From: an uncultured Bacteroidota bacterium
GTDB taxonomy: Bacteria; Bacteroidota; Bacteroidia; Chitinophagales; S012-47
Direction of reading: 5' to 3'
DNA: 7,921 nucleotides
Assembly: GCA_913062655.1 (NCBI GenBank)
Contig: CAJXXO010000111.1
Location: 1-7,921, forward strand
Part shown: positions 1-6,238 of the stretch, piece after piece
How the letters are laid out: each line of letters begins with the position of its first letter
How positions within the stretch are numbered: the stretch's first letter is position 1
Notes under the pieces: model-generated
Database searches by the model: none
Told to the model about the DNA's origin: nothing
The model's input: the letters and a program-made list of their open reading frames with translations, nothing else
Position numbers and translations under genes: made by a program

Positions 1-56
1 CGTTCACCGCGCATGTCAAGTAGTCAGTCATTTCAAATCGGAAAAACGAACGCACG

Positions 57-686
57 ATGGTTTGCACGTACGAGGACGTGAAGGGCATGTCCGTGGAATC
101 CCTGCGAGCCCAATTCGGCGCACCACAACCTGACGCGGTCGAGATTGATGGGGTGAACCACGTGGCCTGGGTTTGCTCCAACATGGCCCGAACGGTCTGG
201 TTCTGGTCCCAAGGGTTGGGATTGCGTTTGACAAAGACCATTGCCCTGCCGGATGGCGGCCAGCACTTTTTCATGGACGGCGGAAATGGGGCGTCCGTGG
301 CCTACTTTTGGTTCCCCAACGCCCCGAAACCTCTTCCGGGCGTCTCCAGCATCGACGTGGAAAATGCCACGCCGGGGAACTTTTCCACCGCGCACGGGTC
401 CGTGAACCACGTCGCGTGGAATGTTAAGGATGCCGACAAGCTGCGTGCGTACCGCCGCAAAATCAAGGCCCTCGGTGTCGGATTTGTCAGCCCCATCTTG
501 TTTCACACGGACGAAACAGAGTCGGGCTATGGCGTGCAAAGGGACGAGCACACCACGTGGGAGTCCTTTTACTTTCTTGGGCCGGACGGCGAATACCTTG
601 AACTCACCGCGCAGACAAAGCGGCCGTTCACCCCGGAAAAAGATATTCGTCACCGACCCAAAACGGCGCAGGATAGCAAGCTGTAA
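57..686 (+). CDS. VOC (glyoxalase/dioxygenase superfamily) protein
   Basis: A complete 209-residue protein with two vicinal-oxygen-chelate modules. The first opens with VNHVAW (His35) and contains LPDGGQHFFMDGGNG (His70) followed by AYFWFP. The second opens with SVNHVAWNV (His118) and ends with FLGPDGEYLELT (Glu182). His and Glu at the start and end of such modules are the usual metal ligands of glyoxalase I and extradiol dioxygenases, so a metal-dependent enzyme acting on a small organic substrate is likely. The substrate cannot be read from sequence. The length fits a two-module VOC protein with about 30 extra N-terminal residues and a basic C-terminal tail. An in-frame TAG at 21-23 limits the start, and ATG 57 is the first ATG after it. 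The gene converges on the NAXD-like reading frame, 108 bp away. It belongs to the GC-rich left segment and may therefore be a eukaryotic gene or exon; similar proteins also exist in bacteria. Confidence 0.82.
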   Translation: MVCTYEDVKGMSVESLRAQFGAPQPDAVEIDGVNHVAWVCSNMARTVWFWSQGLGLRLTKTIALPDGGQHFFMDGGNGASVAYFWFPNAPKPLPGVSSIDVENATPGNFSTAHGSVNHVAWNVKDADKLRAYRRKIKALGVGFVSPILFHTDETESGYGVQRDEHTTWESFYFLGPDGEYLELTAQTKRPFTPEKDIRHRPKTAQDSKL

Positions 687-794
687 GGGGCGAAGATCAC
701 AGTGACCATTGGCGTGCGTATATTCTACCTACATACTGACTTCATACATACATAACAACAAGCTGTTTCACATCAAACAGTGCTTTCGAAATCA

Positions 795-1334
795 TCATAG
801 CAGCGAGGAAGCATGGCAGGCTGCTTCGTCGGTCTCCAAGGTTTGCGCAAAAGCGAGGCCAACCTTTTCAAGAATATCCGGAGTGGTTGCGCTGCGGCCG
901 TAAGCCTCGAACGCGAGCCGGTTCGCGGTTCGTGTTAGCAAACTTGCCGCAAATCCGGCCATGATTCCGCTGGCGTGTTGGTGTTGGTGTGCGCCGCCGT
1001 TGGGATCCTCATTCGCCAAGTTGTACGCCCAGTGCATGAACAAGCCACACGTGCCGGCAAGGACATCACCTTGTCCCCCGCACCTCCGGTTGGACCCTTT
1101 GGCGTTTCCGAAAGCGGCCGCTTTGCCGTTGCTGATGAGGTCCACTTGTCCCTTTTGGAGTATCGTGACGTTTCCCAGGGCCTAGGCGAGCTTGGTGACG
1201 TACTGGGCCGGTGATTTGTTTTCGATCGGGTCCTCGATCCATGCCATTGGTGTTTCGCGATTTTGCAATGCATCCACGTTCGGTACTTCCGGTAGGTCCT
1301 CGTACTCGTCAAAAGTGGAGAGCGCGCAGCACGT
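795..1334 (-). CDS. NAXD: C-terminal part of eukaryotic-type ATP-dependent NAD(P)HX dehydratase, with internal TAG
   Basis: NAXD uses ATP to dehydrate S-NADHX and S-NADPHX back to NADH and NADPH (metabolite repair; ribokinase-like fold). The frame is open from 1334 down to the TGA at 797-795, except for one TAG at 1184-1182. Upstream of the TAG it reads SPAQYVTKLA. Downstream it reads ALGNVTILQKG, DLISNGK, GSNRRCGGQGDVLAG and LFMHWA, then LLTRTANRLAF and GRSATTPDILEKVG. GGQGD carries the catalytic Asp of the kinase fold. The RRCGGQGD and GRSxTTxD signatures are those of animal, plant and fungal NAXD; bacterial homologues usually read GGxGDVLxG in a different context. The TAG sits where homologues as I recall them read LSQALG, so CAG to TAG is the simple explanation. 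The N-terminal half (KGxxGRxGVxGG, YTGAPYF) was not found upstream, so the gene is truncated, split by introns or broken. A TGA at 1337-1335 closes the frame. The exon edge may lie nearer 1310, after a pyrimidine-rich stretch. Confidence 0.75.
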
Positions 1335-2412
1335 TCAATGCTCTTCCCTCTTGATTCCAAGCAAGAGCATCCTCCCACGCGCACTTGATAGGTGGCAATG
1401 CAGCTGTGTTAGTCAAAGTTCCGTAGCACCAAATGCCTCTTTACATGAGTATGTGTGCCATGATGTTTCGCCCTCTCTCTGTTCAGACGTTCTTTCAAGG
1501 CTGGTTCGAGCAAGTCCTGGCCAGCGATGCTTGGAAAGCAGTGACGATTCACTGGCGAAACAAGAGGGTCATTTCAACGCGGAGACTTTTCCTCGTGTAT
1601 CCCACACGATTGGCTTCATACTCTCGGGAACGCTATACATCTTCCAGTGTATCGCAGCAGCGACGCAGCTTGGAATGAACACCACGTGGCGAACCTTGCC
1701 ATACACGAACAAAGTCGGGATGTACCATGCAAAAAGGGATTATTAGCAACCATGCCAAGGGGATTTCGGAACATTACGGCCGCAAAATCGAAGTGGGTGA
1801 AAGGATGGCGGATGGATAATGGGTATGACCAAAAGAAGGGTGGACGGTGTCCGGGTGGAATGAACAATGGCGACTTTCCTTGTCCCCAGCGGACCTGTCG
1901 CCTCTGTATTGCCGGAAGGTGTCAGGCCGGGAATGGCCAGGGTTCGTGTTTTCGGACAATACGGTAAACATCCCGAGAAGAATACTTGTGCGCCATGATG
2001 GTTGATCTCACCATGAGCCAGCCAACCGGGTCCATGCCGCGACATGCTGCCATGACGGCCGCCTACGATGCCACTGGCGGCAGGGAGATCTCATCCCGAG
2101 ACCTGCTCGAGATTCCAAGGCCCGGAAAGGTGTATACTCGCGATCCAAACTTCCAGGAAAATGCCGGCCAGAAGGATTAAGGGTATGCGGTATGTGTTTC
2201 CTCCACCAATGCCTAGAAGAACAAAACGCACCTGGTCGATTTCTTGGACTTGGTGAGGACGAAAAAGGTTCCGGGGAATCGCGATTTCTCGTGGATCCGC
2301 TCATGATCAATTTGTGTACCGCTAAAAGCAAGGACGATGTGCCGTGCCTGTTCAACCATTACTCCGGGGACCCGGTGCTTGAACTTGATGACCGAAACGT
2401 TCAGGGACTTGT
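1335..2412. other. No recognisable gene; eukaryote-like sequence with short phase-shifting frames
   Basis: No frame on either strand shows a family motif I recognise, and no tRNA, rRNA or mobile-element signature is visible. Several short + strand stretches look mildly protein-like but in successive phases: 1727-1819 (30 codons), 1867-1998 (43 codons), 1986-2180 and 2192-2440. The last one includes CLFNHYSGDPVLEL and ends in TAA at 2438-2440. It loosely resembles the NHSCDP motif of SET domains, but the match is too weak to call. The pattern would fit a spliced or frameshift-damaged gene, or non-coding DNA. The missing upstream exons of the NAXD-like gene should also lie here on the - strand, but their motifs were not seen. 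The longer frames at 1192-1746 (+) and 1743-2045 (-) have low-complexity, Ser/Cys/Pro-rich translations typical of chance openings. Confidence 0.4.
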
Positions 2413-2445
2413 TTGGGTAGAGAAGACCGATTTGGCATAAACTCT
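2389..2445. other. Probable junction between eukaryote-like and Bacteroidota DNA
   Basis: To the left, the sequence carries the eukaryotic NAXD signature and GC-rich, CpG-containing DNA. To the right, from about 2440, it is an uninterrupted Bacteroidota gene neighbourhood. The symporter frame is closed by TGA at 2389-2391 and its first protein-like residues (INSYQQEVEQ) begin around 2437, while a different + frame from the left ends in TAA at 2438-2440. No direct repeat, tRNA or insertion-sequence end is visible at the change-over, so nothing suggests a natural integration event. The exact base cannot be fixed by eye. Confidence 0.55.
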
Positions 2446-3204
2446 TACCAGCAAGAGGTGGAACAGTTGGAGAAGGAGCACACGGTTCTTTTCCGGCAAA
2501 AGGAAGCGGCCTACGAACGTTGGAAGCGCTACCGGGATGAGGGCTTGACCTATGAGCGGTATGGTGTAGAAGAAGAGATCAAAGCCCTTCAGGCCAAAAT
2601 GAAGACGAACAAGACTTCTATTCAAGCTTTGGTAGATAAGGCAGGCGTTAGTGCAGAGGGGGATGACCTCGATTATGTTTTCATTACCTGGGTCATGCGC
2701 TATTTGCCGGTAGGCATTGTCGGCTTGCTGTTTGCAGTCATCTTTTCGGGCGCCATGAGTTCTACCTCAGCCGAGCTCAATGCATTAGCCTCCACCACCA
2801 CTGTAGATTTTTATAAGCGACTCTTCAATACCACCGCAACCGATCAGCAATACGTGTGGTGGTCCAAAGGTTTCACCGTACTGTTTTGACTCCTGGCGAT
2901 CGGATTCGCCCTGGTAGCCGAGCGGTTTGAAAATCTCATTGAGGCCGTTAATATTCTTGGCTCCCTTTTCTACGGTACCATCCTAGGTGTTTTTTTGGTC
3001 GCCTTTTTTATCAAAGTTGTGCGCAACGGATGGGCCGTATTCCTGGCCGCTATATTGGCGGAAGTAGCCGTCATTATTATCTATCAGCAGAATGTGGTGG
3101 AATACCTCTGGCTCAATTTCATCGGCTGCTTGTTGGTAATCACCTTAAGTGTTTTATTTCAGATTTTTCTTCCGGGAGCGCCCACTGAAGAGGAAGTAGG
3201 ATAA
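2413..3204 (+). pseudogene. C-terminal part of a sodium:solute symporter (SSS family), 5'-truncated, in-frame TGA
   Basis: Members of this inner-membrane family move sugars, amino acids, carboxylates or similar solutes with Na+. What remains is the C-terminal part. A charged segment (about 2437-2670) precedes a transmembrane helix starting MRYLPVGIVGLLF (from 2695). The hallmark SGAMSSTSAELNALAS and TTVDFYKRLF follow. After FTVLF the frame meets TGA (2887-2889), then continues without shift into LLAIGFAL, ENLIEAVNILGSLFYGTILG, two or three more membrane helices and the end EEEVG-TAA. The homology runs straight through the stop, so it is one gene with a nonsense codon, either a real mutation or a sequence error. 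The N-terminal helices, including most of the Na+ and substrate site, are absent because the frame reaches the junction near 2.4 kb; TTG 2413 is merely the first possible start codon after the stop at 2389 and is not believed to be genuine. The substrate cannot be inferred. Confidence 0.85.
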
Positions 3205-3234
3205 AACAAATATGCTTTTCTGAATTATTCACTT

Positions 3235-3274
3235 TTTGCGGAACGGAGATGTAGCGCGTCTTGTACTATAATTG
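3235..3274 (+). promoter_or_regulatory. Possible promoter of the csbD operon
   Basis: TATAATTG at 3267-3274 matches the sigma-70 -10 hexamer exactly and five of the six fixed bases of the Bacteroidota -7 element (TAnnTTTG). It lies about 20 bp before the csbD ATG in the 88-bp gap after the symporter. A TTTG occurs at 3235-3238, but it is too far upstream (28 bp) for a standard spacer, so the -33 element is poor. A stress sigma factor could be used instead. Sequence match only. Confidence 0.3.
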
Positions 3275-3292
3275 AATCAAATACAGCTAATT

Positions 3293-3529
3293 ATGTCTGC
3301 TGATTTATTGAACAGTATAAGAGCAAAGGCTCGATGGAATCAAGTGAAAGGGGAGTTGAAATCGGAGTATGCCGAGCTCACCGATAGTGATTTGACTTAC
3401 ATCGAGGGTAAAGAAGATGAACTAATTGGAAACTTGCAAGAACGCCTCAGCAAAACCAAAGATGAGGTTATAAGCGAGATAAAGCGCATCGCTGATAAAG
3501 TAGCAGATGCCACAAAAACTGAAAAATAG
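3293..3529 (+). CDS. csbD: CsbD-family general stress protein
   Basis: A 78-residue, highly charged, probably all-helical protein. It has the two hallmarks of the CsbD family: RWNQVKGELK near the start (Trp15 to Lys23), then LTDSDLTYIEGKEDELIGNLQER (residues 29-51, with the conserved LTD-D and IEGK-DEL-G positions). The first CsbD was found in the Bacillus subtilis sigma-B regulon, and relatives are commonly induced by osmotic, phosphate or envelope stress; the biochemical role is unknown. ATG 3293 was chosen because homologues start a few residues before the helix. An in-frame TTG 21 bp upstream would add MNQIQLI with no family support. There is no clear Shine-Dalgarno sequence, as is common in Bacteroidota. 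It is the first gene of a three-gene set that ends at the terminator at 4254-4282, and its stop codon overlaps the next gene's ribosome binding site. Confidence 0.9.
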   Translation: MSADLLNSIRAKARWNQVKGELKSEYAELTDSDLTYIEGKEDELIGNLQERLSKTKDEVISEIKRIADKVADATKTEK

Positions 3530-3533
3530 GAGG
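3527..3533 (+). promoter_or_regulatory. Strong Shine-Dalgarno overlapping the csbD stop codon
   Basis: TAGGAGG contains the csbD TAG stop and a near-perfect anti-16S match, 6 nt before ATG 3540. No comparable site precedes the other Bacteroidota starts here. The overlap suggests translational coupling of the lipoprotein to csbD, and it decides the start: the upstream in-frame extension to 3507 lies inside csbD and is rejected. Confidence 0.75.
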
Positions 3534-3539
3534 AATTAC

Positions 3540-3989
3540 ATGAGACTATTGATATTAATAGTGATAGCTGGCTTAGCCAGTTTTAGTATTCAAGCTTGCG
3601 AGCAACAGCAACAAGACACCACCACGGCTGATGAAGTAAAACAAGAAAGCCAAGAGGCTATGGAAACCACCCAAGACTACCTGGAAACGCAACAAGAGAA
3701 ATATGCAGAAAAGGTAGATCAGCGCCTGGCTGAACTGGAAGCAGAAATCAGTCGAATGGAAGCGGAAATAGATAACACCGCAACCGACATGGATGCTACA
3801 CTGGAGCAGCAGCGCAAAAAACTGAAAGAAAAGCGCGAAGAATGGAAAACAGAATGGCAAAAAGCCACCATTCAAACGCGTGCTGATTGGCAAAAAGCCA
3901 AAGTAGAGTTTGATGCCTGGCTGGAAGACACTGAGCAAAACATTGGTGGAGCTTTGGAAGACATTCAGCAAGAAATTGATTCTAAATAA
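3540..3989 (+). CDS. Coiled-coil lipoprotein (putative envelope stress protein)
   Basis: A 149-residue protein starting MRLLILIVIAGLASFSIQAC, a lipoprotein signal peptide with Cys20 as the predicted lipidated residue after Ile-Gln-Ala. The mature part is entirely hydrophilic. It has a Gln/Thr/Glu linker (about 21-45), then a long Glu/Lys/Gln-rich helix (about 46-145) with heptad-like spacing (KVDQRLAELEAEISRMEAEI). The helix continues into a Trp-bearing stretch where WQKA occurs twice, 11 residues apart (Trp106 and Trp117), with further Trp at 102 and 127. Such proteins usually sit anchored to the outer or inner membrane and act as spacers, tethers or stress-responsive scaffolds. No enzyme motif is present, and I do not recognise a named family. 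The strong ribosome binding site on the csbD stop codon and the shared orientation argue for co-expression with CsbD. A periplasmic location is inferred from the signal peptide. Confidence 0.87.
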   Translation: MRLLILIVIAGLASFSIQACEQQQQDTTTADEVKQESQEAMETTQDYLETQQEKYAEKVDQRLAELEAEISRMEAEIDNTATDMDATLEQQRKKLKEKREEWKTEWQKATIQTRADWQKAKVEFDAWLEDTEQNIGGALEDIQQEIDSK

Positions 3990-4051
3990 GTTGCTCTGGA
4001 TGAACATTTTGGACATTGTCTTGTAAGGTCAACACATCAAAACTTGCAACT

Positions 4052-4249
4052 ATGTCAAATGAACAACAGAGCTGGCCTGATTTGGCTATCGGATTATATG
4101 ATCGCCTAACCGGTCGGAATGCTGAAATCAAATATGATTTTGAAAATCTGGAAGTGAAAGTTCCCAGCAGAACCGGCCAAGGTGCAGATCATGCCGAATG
4201 GACCATTAATGGTACTGTTCGTATCACCACCCAAGACGATGCTAAATAG
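4052..4249 (+). CDS. Small acidic protein of unknown function (third gene of csbD set)
   Basis: A 65-residue soluble protein with no signal peptide or membrane segment. It begins MSNEQQSWPDLAIGLYDRLTG with a short predicted helix. Alternating polar and hydrophobic residues follow (EIKYDFENLEVKVPS and AEWTINGTVRITTQD), suggesting a small beta-sheet domain. I do not recognise the family. ATG 4052 is preferred over the in-frame ATT/TTG-type openings upstream because the reading is well composed from MSNEQ onwards, whereas the 12 preceding codons look like leader sequence. The gene lies 62 bp after the lipoprotein and stops 4 bp before a strong terminator, so it is probably the last gene of the transcript that begins with csbD. 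That placement suggests, but does not show, a role in the same stress response. Confidence 0.72.
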   Translation: MSNEQQSWPDLAIGLYDRLTGRNAEIKYDFENLEVKVPSRTGQGADHAEWTINGTVRITTQDDAK

Positions 4250-4253
4250 CCAT

Positions 4254-4282
4254 AAAGCTGTGCCTTGCGCACAGCTTTTTTT
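4254..4282 (+). terminator. Intrinsic terminator of the csbD operon
   Basis: A perfect 10-bp stem, AAAGCTGTGC (4254-4263) with GCACAGCTTT (4269-4278), and a 5-nt loop. The T-run extends to 4282 (seven T from 4276). It starts 4 bp after the stop of the 65-residue protein. On the opposite strand the hairpin is followed only by TTTAT-like sequence, so it acts mainly on + strand transcripts. Confidence 0.92.
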
Positions 4283-4555
4283 ATGCTTTATTGCGATTTA
4301 CATATCCAACCACCCCATCAGGAAGAGCCCATACGGATCCAGACCAAAGATGAGGCTGTGTTAGTTGCGTTTGCTGCATTACCACCTATGTCTGCCACCA
4401 AGCAATGGAAGGTATTTACTCAAGTGAGAAAGGTACTGCGTCATCTACAAATGCGTACGCTCATTTTACAATCGAAGGGCAGAACATTTCGACTTGCTCT
4501 GGACCGCCCCTTGTGGCGATTGGCCTTACAGCTATTCTGGTGGCGTATCACCTAG
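4283..4555 (+). CDS. Doubtful small basic ORF between terminator and glycosyltransferase
   Basis: The 249 bp between the terminator and the convergent glycosyltransferase contain one open frame of 90 codons. Its ATG abuts the terminator T-run and its end overlaps the last 24 bp of the - strand gene. The translation is Arg/Leu/Trp-rich towards the C-terminus (KVFTQVRKVLRHLQMRTL, then RPLWRLALQLFWW), which would make amphipathic helices. No promoter, ribosome binding site or family was recognised. It may be chance, or the remnant of a gene. A second frame at 4405-4596 competes for the same bases and is no better supported. Confidence 0.25.
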   Translation: MLYCDLHIQPPHQEEPIRIQTKDEAVLVAFAALPPMSATKQWKVFTQVRKVLRHLQMRTLILQSKGRTFRLALDRPLWRLALQLFWWRIT

Positions 4556-6238
4556 TGCAATCCAACGCCAGTGTCGCACCTGTTGGTGTCGTGTAGCCGG
4601 CCAAAGAAAAGGCAGTTGTAATCTAGTGACCTTGATGCCAGGAATAGAGTCTCTCACCATTTGATAGGGTACTCGCTGCCTAAGGAAATCTGTCCAGGCT
4701 TTCTCCGGTATGAGCAATTGTACCCGCTCCCGCTTTTGCAGGGCATAGATGTCGGTGGTATCTTGTATTGCGCCCCGGTAAAATTCAAAAGCATAAGACA
4801 CCGTAGGCCACATGTAAAGGGTGGATGGGTTAGCGGATTGGCGTTTTACTTCTCGTACCACATGCGAGGGTACCTGATAAGTGAGCAGTTGGCGGTAGAA
4901 ATGACCATTCATGATTACGTTGACTAGCAACATGGCAGCTACCCCGTATGCTGTCCATTTGGGTAATGTGGCGTTCTTCGCGAGTCGCGTATAGATGAGC
5001 ACCAGCCCAATGATAATGGTCAGTACCACCAGCGCCCAACTATCTGGCGTAAAGCTGTAAAGGAGCCAACCCGCCACCAATATAGCCAAGGCCAATACCA
5101 CTCGTTGCCCTGTTACGGCCCAACCCGTGCGGGAAAAATGCGCCATCTCTTTGGCCAGGAGGATAGCCGCCAGTGGGTAAAAGACGAAAATATAGTGGGG
5201 CAATTTATAGGCGGAGAAGGAGAGGGCTATCCAAGGTAAAAAAACACCCGCCCAGGTAACGAATGACAGTTTTTGCACCGGAGGAAAACCCTCGCGGATG
5301 CGCTGTATCAACTTACGGACCACCACCACGACAAATAACCACGACCAGGGAAAAAAGCTCCAAATGAAGGTATGCACAAAGAAAAACGGGTCGCCCCCTT
5401 GCTGTGCTTTGCCCGCCTGATTGATAAATTGATTATCTCCGGTAAGCCGCCCAAAGCTTTGGTCCCAGAAATAGAACCGCAGCCCCGATACGCCCGACTC
5501 GCCATAGACCACCTTGTCCGGGTGAAGGTCAAACTGCACATACAATCCGTAAGCCATTGGGGCCAATAGCAGTGCTACTATGCCCAGCAACACCAACCAA
5601 GGGGCGTGCAATAGCTTTTGCCATTCCTGCCGGATCAGCCAGTGCGTGCCCAATGCTAAGGCCGGCACCATTAATCCTATGGGTCCTTTCGCCAGCATTG
5701 CCAACCCTATTCCCACACTTGCTGCTATGAGAGAGGTCCACTTCTTATCCTGCTGGTAAGCCACCAACTGCCAGAGGGCATAGGTGACACTGCCGGCCAG
5801 CAGCATATCGGTGCGAGGGTCGACATTCATAAGAAACCACGCCTGGCATGTGGCCAGCATCCAGGCAGCCCAGCGCCCGACTGTGGCACTATGCAGTCTC
5901 TTCCCTAACTGATAGGTGCTGAATACGGCCCACAAACTGAATAGTACCGAAGGTAGTTTAAAGGCCCAGGTAGAAACACCAAAGAGGCGAAAGGAAAGGG
6001 CACTCAGCCAAAAAACCAATGGCGGCTTGTCCAGGTAATCCTTTCCCCGGTTGTACAATTCCAGGTAATTACCAGTTTCGAGCATCTCTCGGCTCATCGC
6101 TGCATACTGTGCAGCATCCACTTCCATGACTGGGATAAAAAGCCCTATCCCATACACCAAAGCGAGGGCCAGCACCCATACCAACTCCGGTTGCTGAGGT
6201 ACGTTTTTATAGAATCTATGTGGGTTAACATTTGTCAA
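4532..6238 (-). CDS. GT83 family membrane glycosyltransferase (ArnT / dolichyl-phosphate-mannose transferase-like)
   Basis: A 568-residue polytopic membrane protein of the GT-C fold, which transfers a sugar from a polyprenyl-phosphate donor to an acceptor on the periplasmic side. After the first membrane helix comes VMEVDAAQYAAMSREML. Asp41 is the acidic residue of the first periplasmic loop, the position used for catalysis in this superfamily. The family motif YLDKPPLVFWLSAL (Lys71-Pro-Pro) follows, then DPRTDMLLAG and LAMLAKGPIGL. About ten further hydrophobic segments alternate with short loops, and a soluble C-terminal domain of about 120 residues follows. Length and order match ArnT-like proteins (around 550 residues). 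The acceptor could be lipid A, another glycolipid or a protein; the sequence does not decide. No ATG is available at the N-terminus: the frame closes at TAA 6259-6257, and TTG 6238 is the best start. That TTG lies inside the repeated TGTCAATTG element shared with the divergent kinase gene, so joint control is possible. Confidence 0.92.
   Translation of the reverse strand: MTNVNPHRFYKNVPQQPELVWVLALALVYGIGLFIPVMEVDAAQYAAMSREMLETGNYLELYNRGKDYLDKPPLVFWLSALSFRLFGVSTWAFKLPSVLFSLWAVFSTYQLGKRLHSATVGRWAAWMLATCQAWFLMNVDPRTDMLLAGSVTYALWQLVAYQQDKKWTSLIAASVGIGLAMLAKGPIGLMVPALALGTHWLIRQEWQKLLHAPWLVLLGIVALLLAPMAYGLYVQFDLHPDKVVYGESGVSGLRFYFWDQSFGRLTGDNQFINQAGKAQQGGDPFFFVHTFIWSFFPWSWLFVVVVVRKLIQRIREGFPPVQKLSFVTWAGVFLPWIALSFSAYKLPHYIFVFYPLAAILLAKEMAHFSRTGWAVTGQRVVLALAILVAGWLLYSFTPDSWALVVLTIIIGLVLIYTRLAKNATLPKWTAYGVAAMLLVNVIMNGHFYRQLLTYQVPSHVVREVKRQSANPSTLYMWPTVSYAFEFYRGAIQDTTDIYALQKRERVQLLIPEKAWTDFLRQRVPYQMVRDSIPGIKVTRLQLPFLWPATRHQQVRHWRWIALGDTPPE

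Noticed and set aside
33..653. A 206-codon open frame on the - strand across the VOC gene
   Set aside because: The + strand frame over the same bases has VOC metal-ligand motifs and domain order; the antisense translation has none. GC-rich coding DNA often leaves its antisense open.
763..780. CTGTTT/AAACAG inverted repeat between the VOC and NAXD-like genes as a terminator
   Set aside because: Only a 6-bp stem with no following T-run, in DNA that is probably eukaryotic. A CATACATACATA stretch just before it is ordinary low-complexity sequence.
935..1384. A 149-codon - strand frame overlapping the NAXD-like one
   Set aside because: It is the frame shifted by one base relative to the NAXD motifs, and its Arg/Thr/Ser-rich translation matches nothing.
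1192..1746. A 184-codon + strand frame
   Set aside because: Ser/Cys-rich low-information translation with no motif, and its first part is antisense to the NAXD-like sequence.
2192..2440. SET-domain methyltransferase fragment
   Set aside because: Only a loose similarity (FNHYSGDP against NHSCDP). The catalytic Tyr motif and the rest of the SET fold were not found in any frame.
3573..4016. A 147-codon - strand frame opposite the lipoprotein
   Set aside because: Phe/Leu-rich antisense shadow of a Glu/Lys-rich coiled coil. The + strand has a signal peptide, lipobox and strong ribosome binding site.
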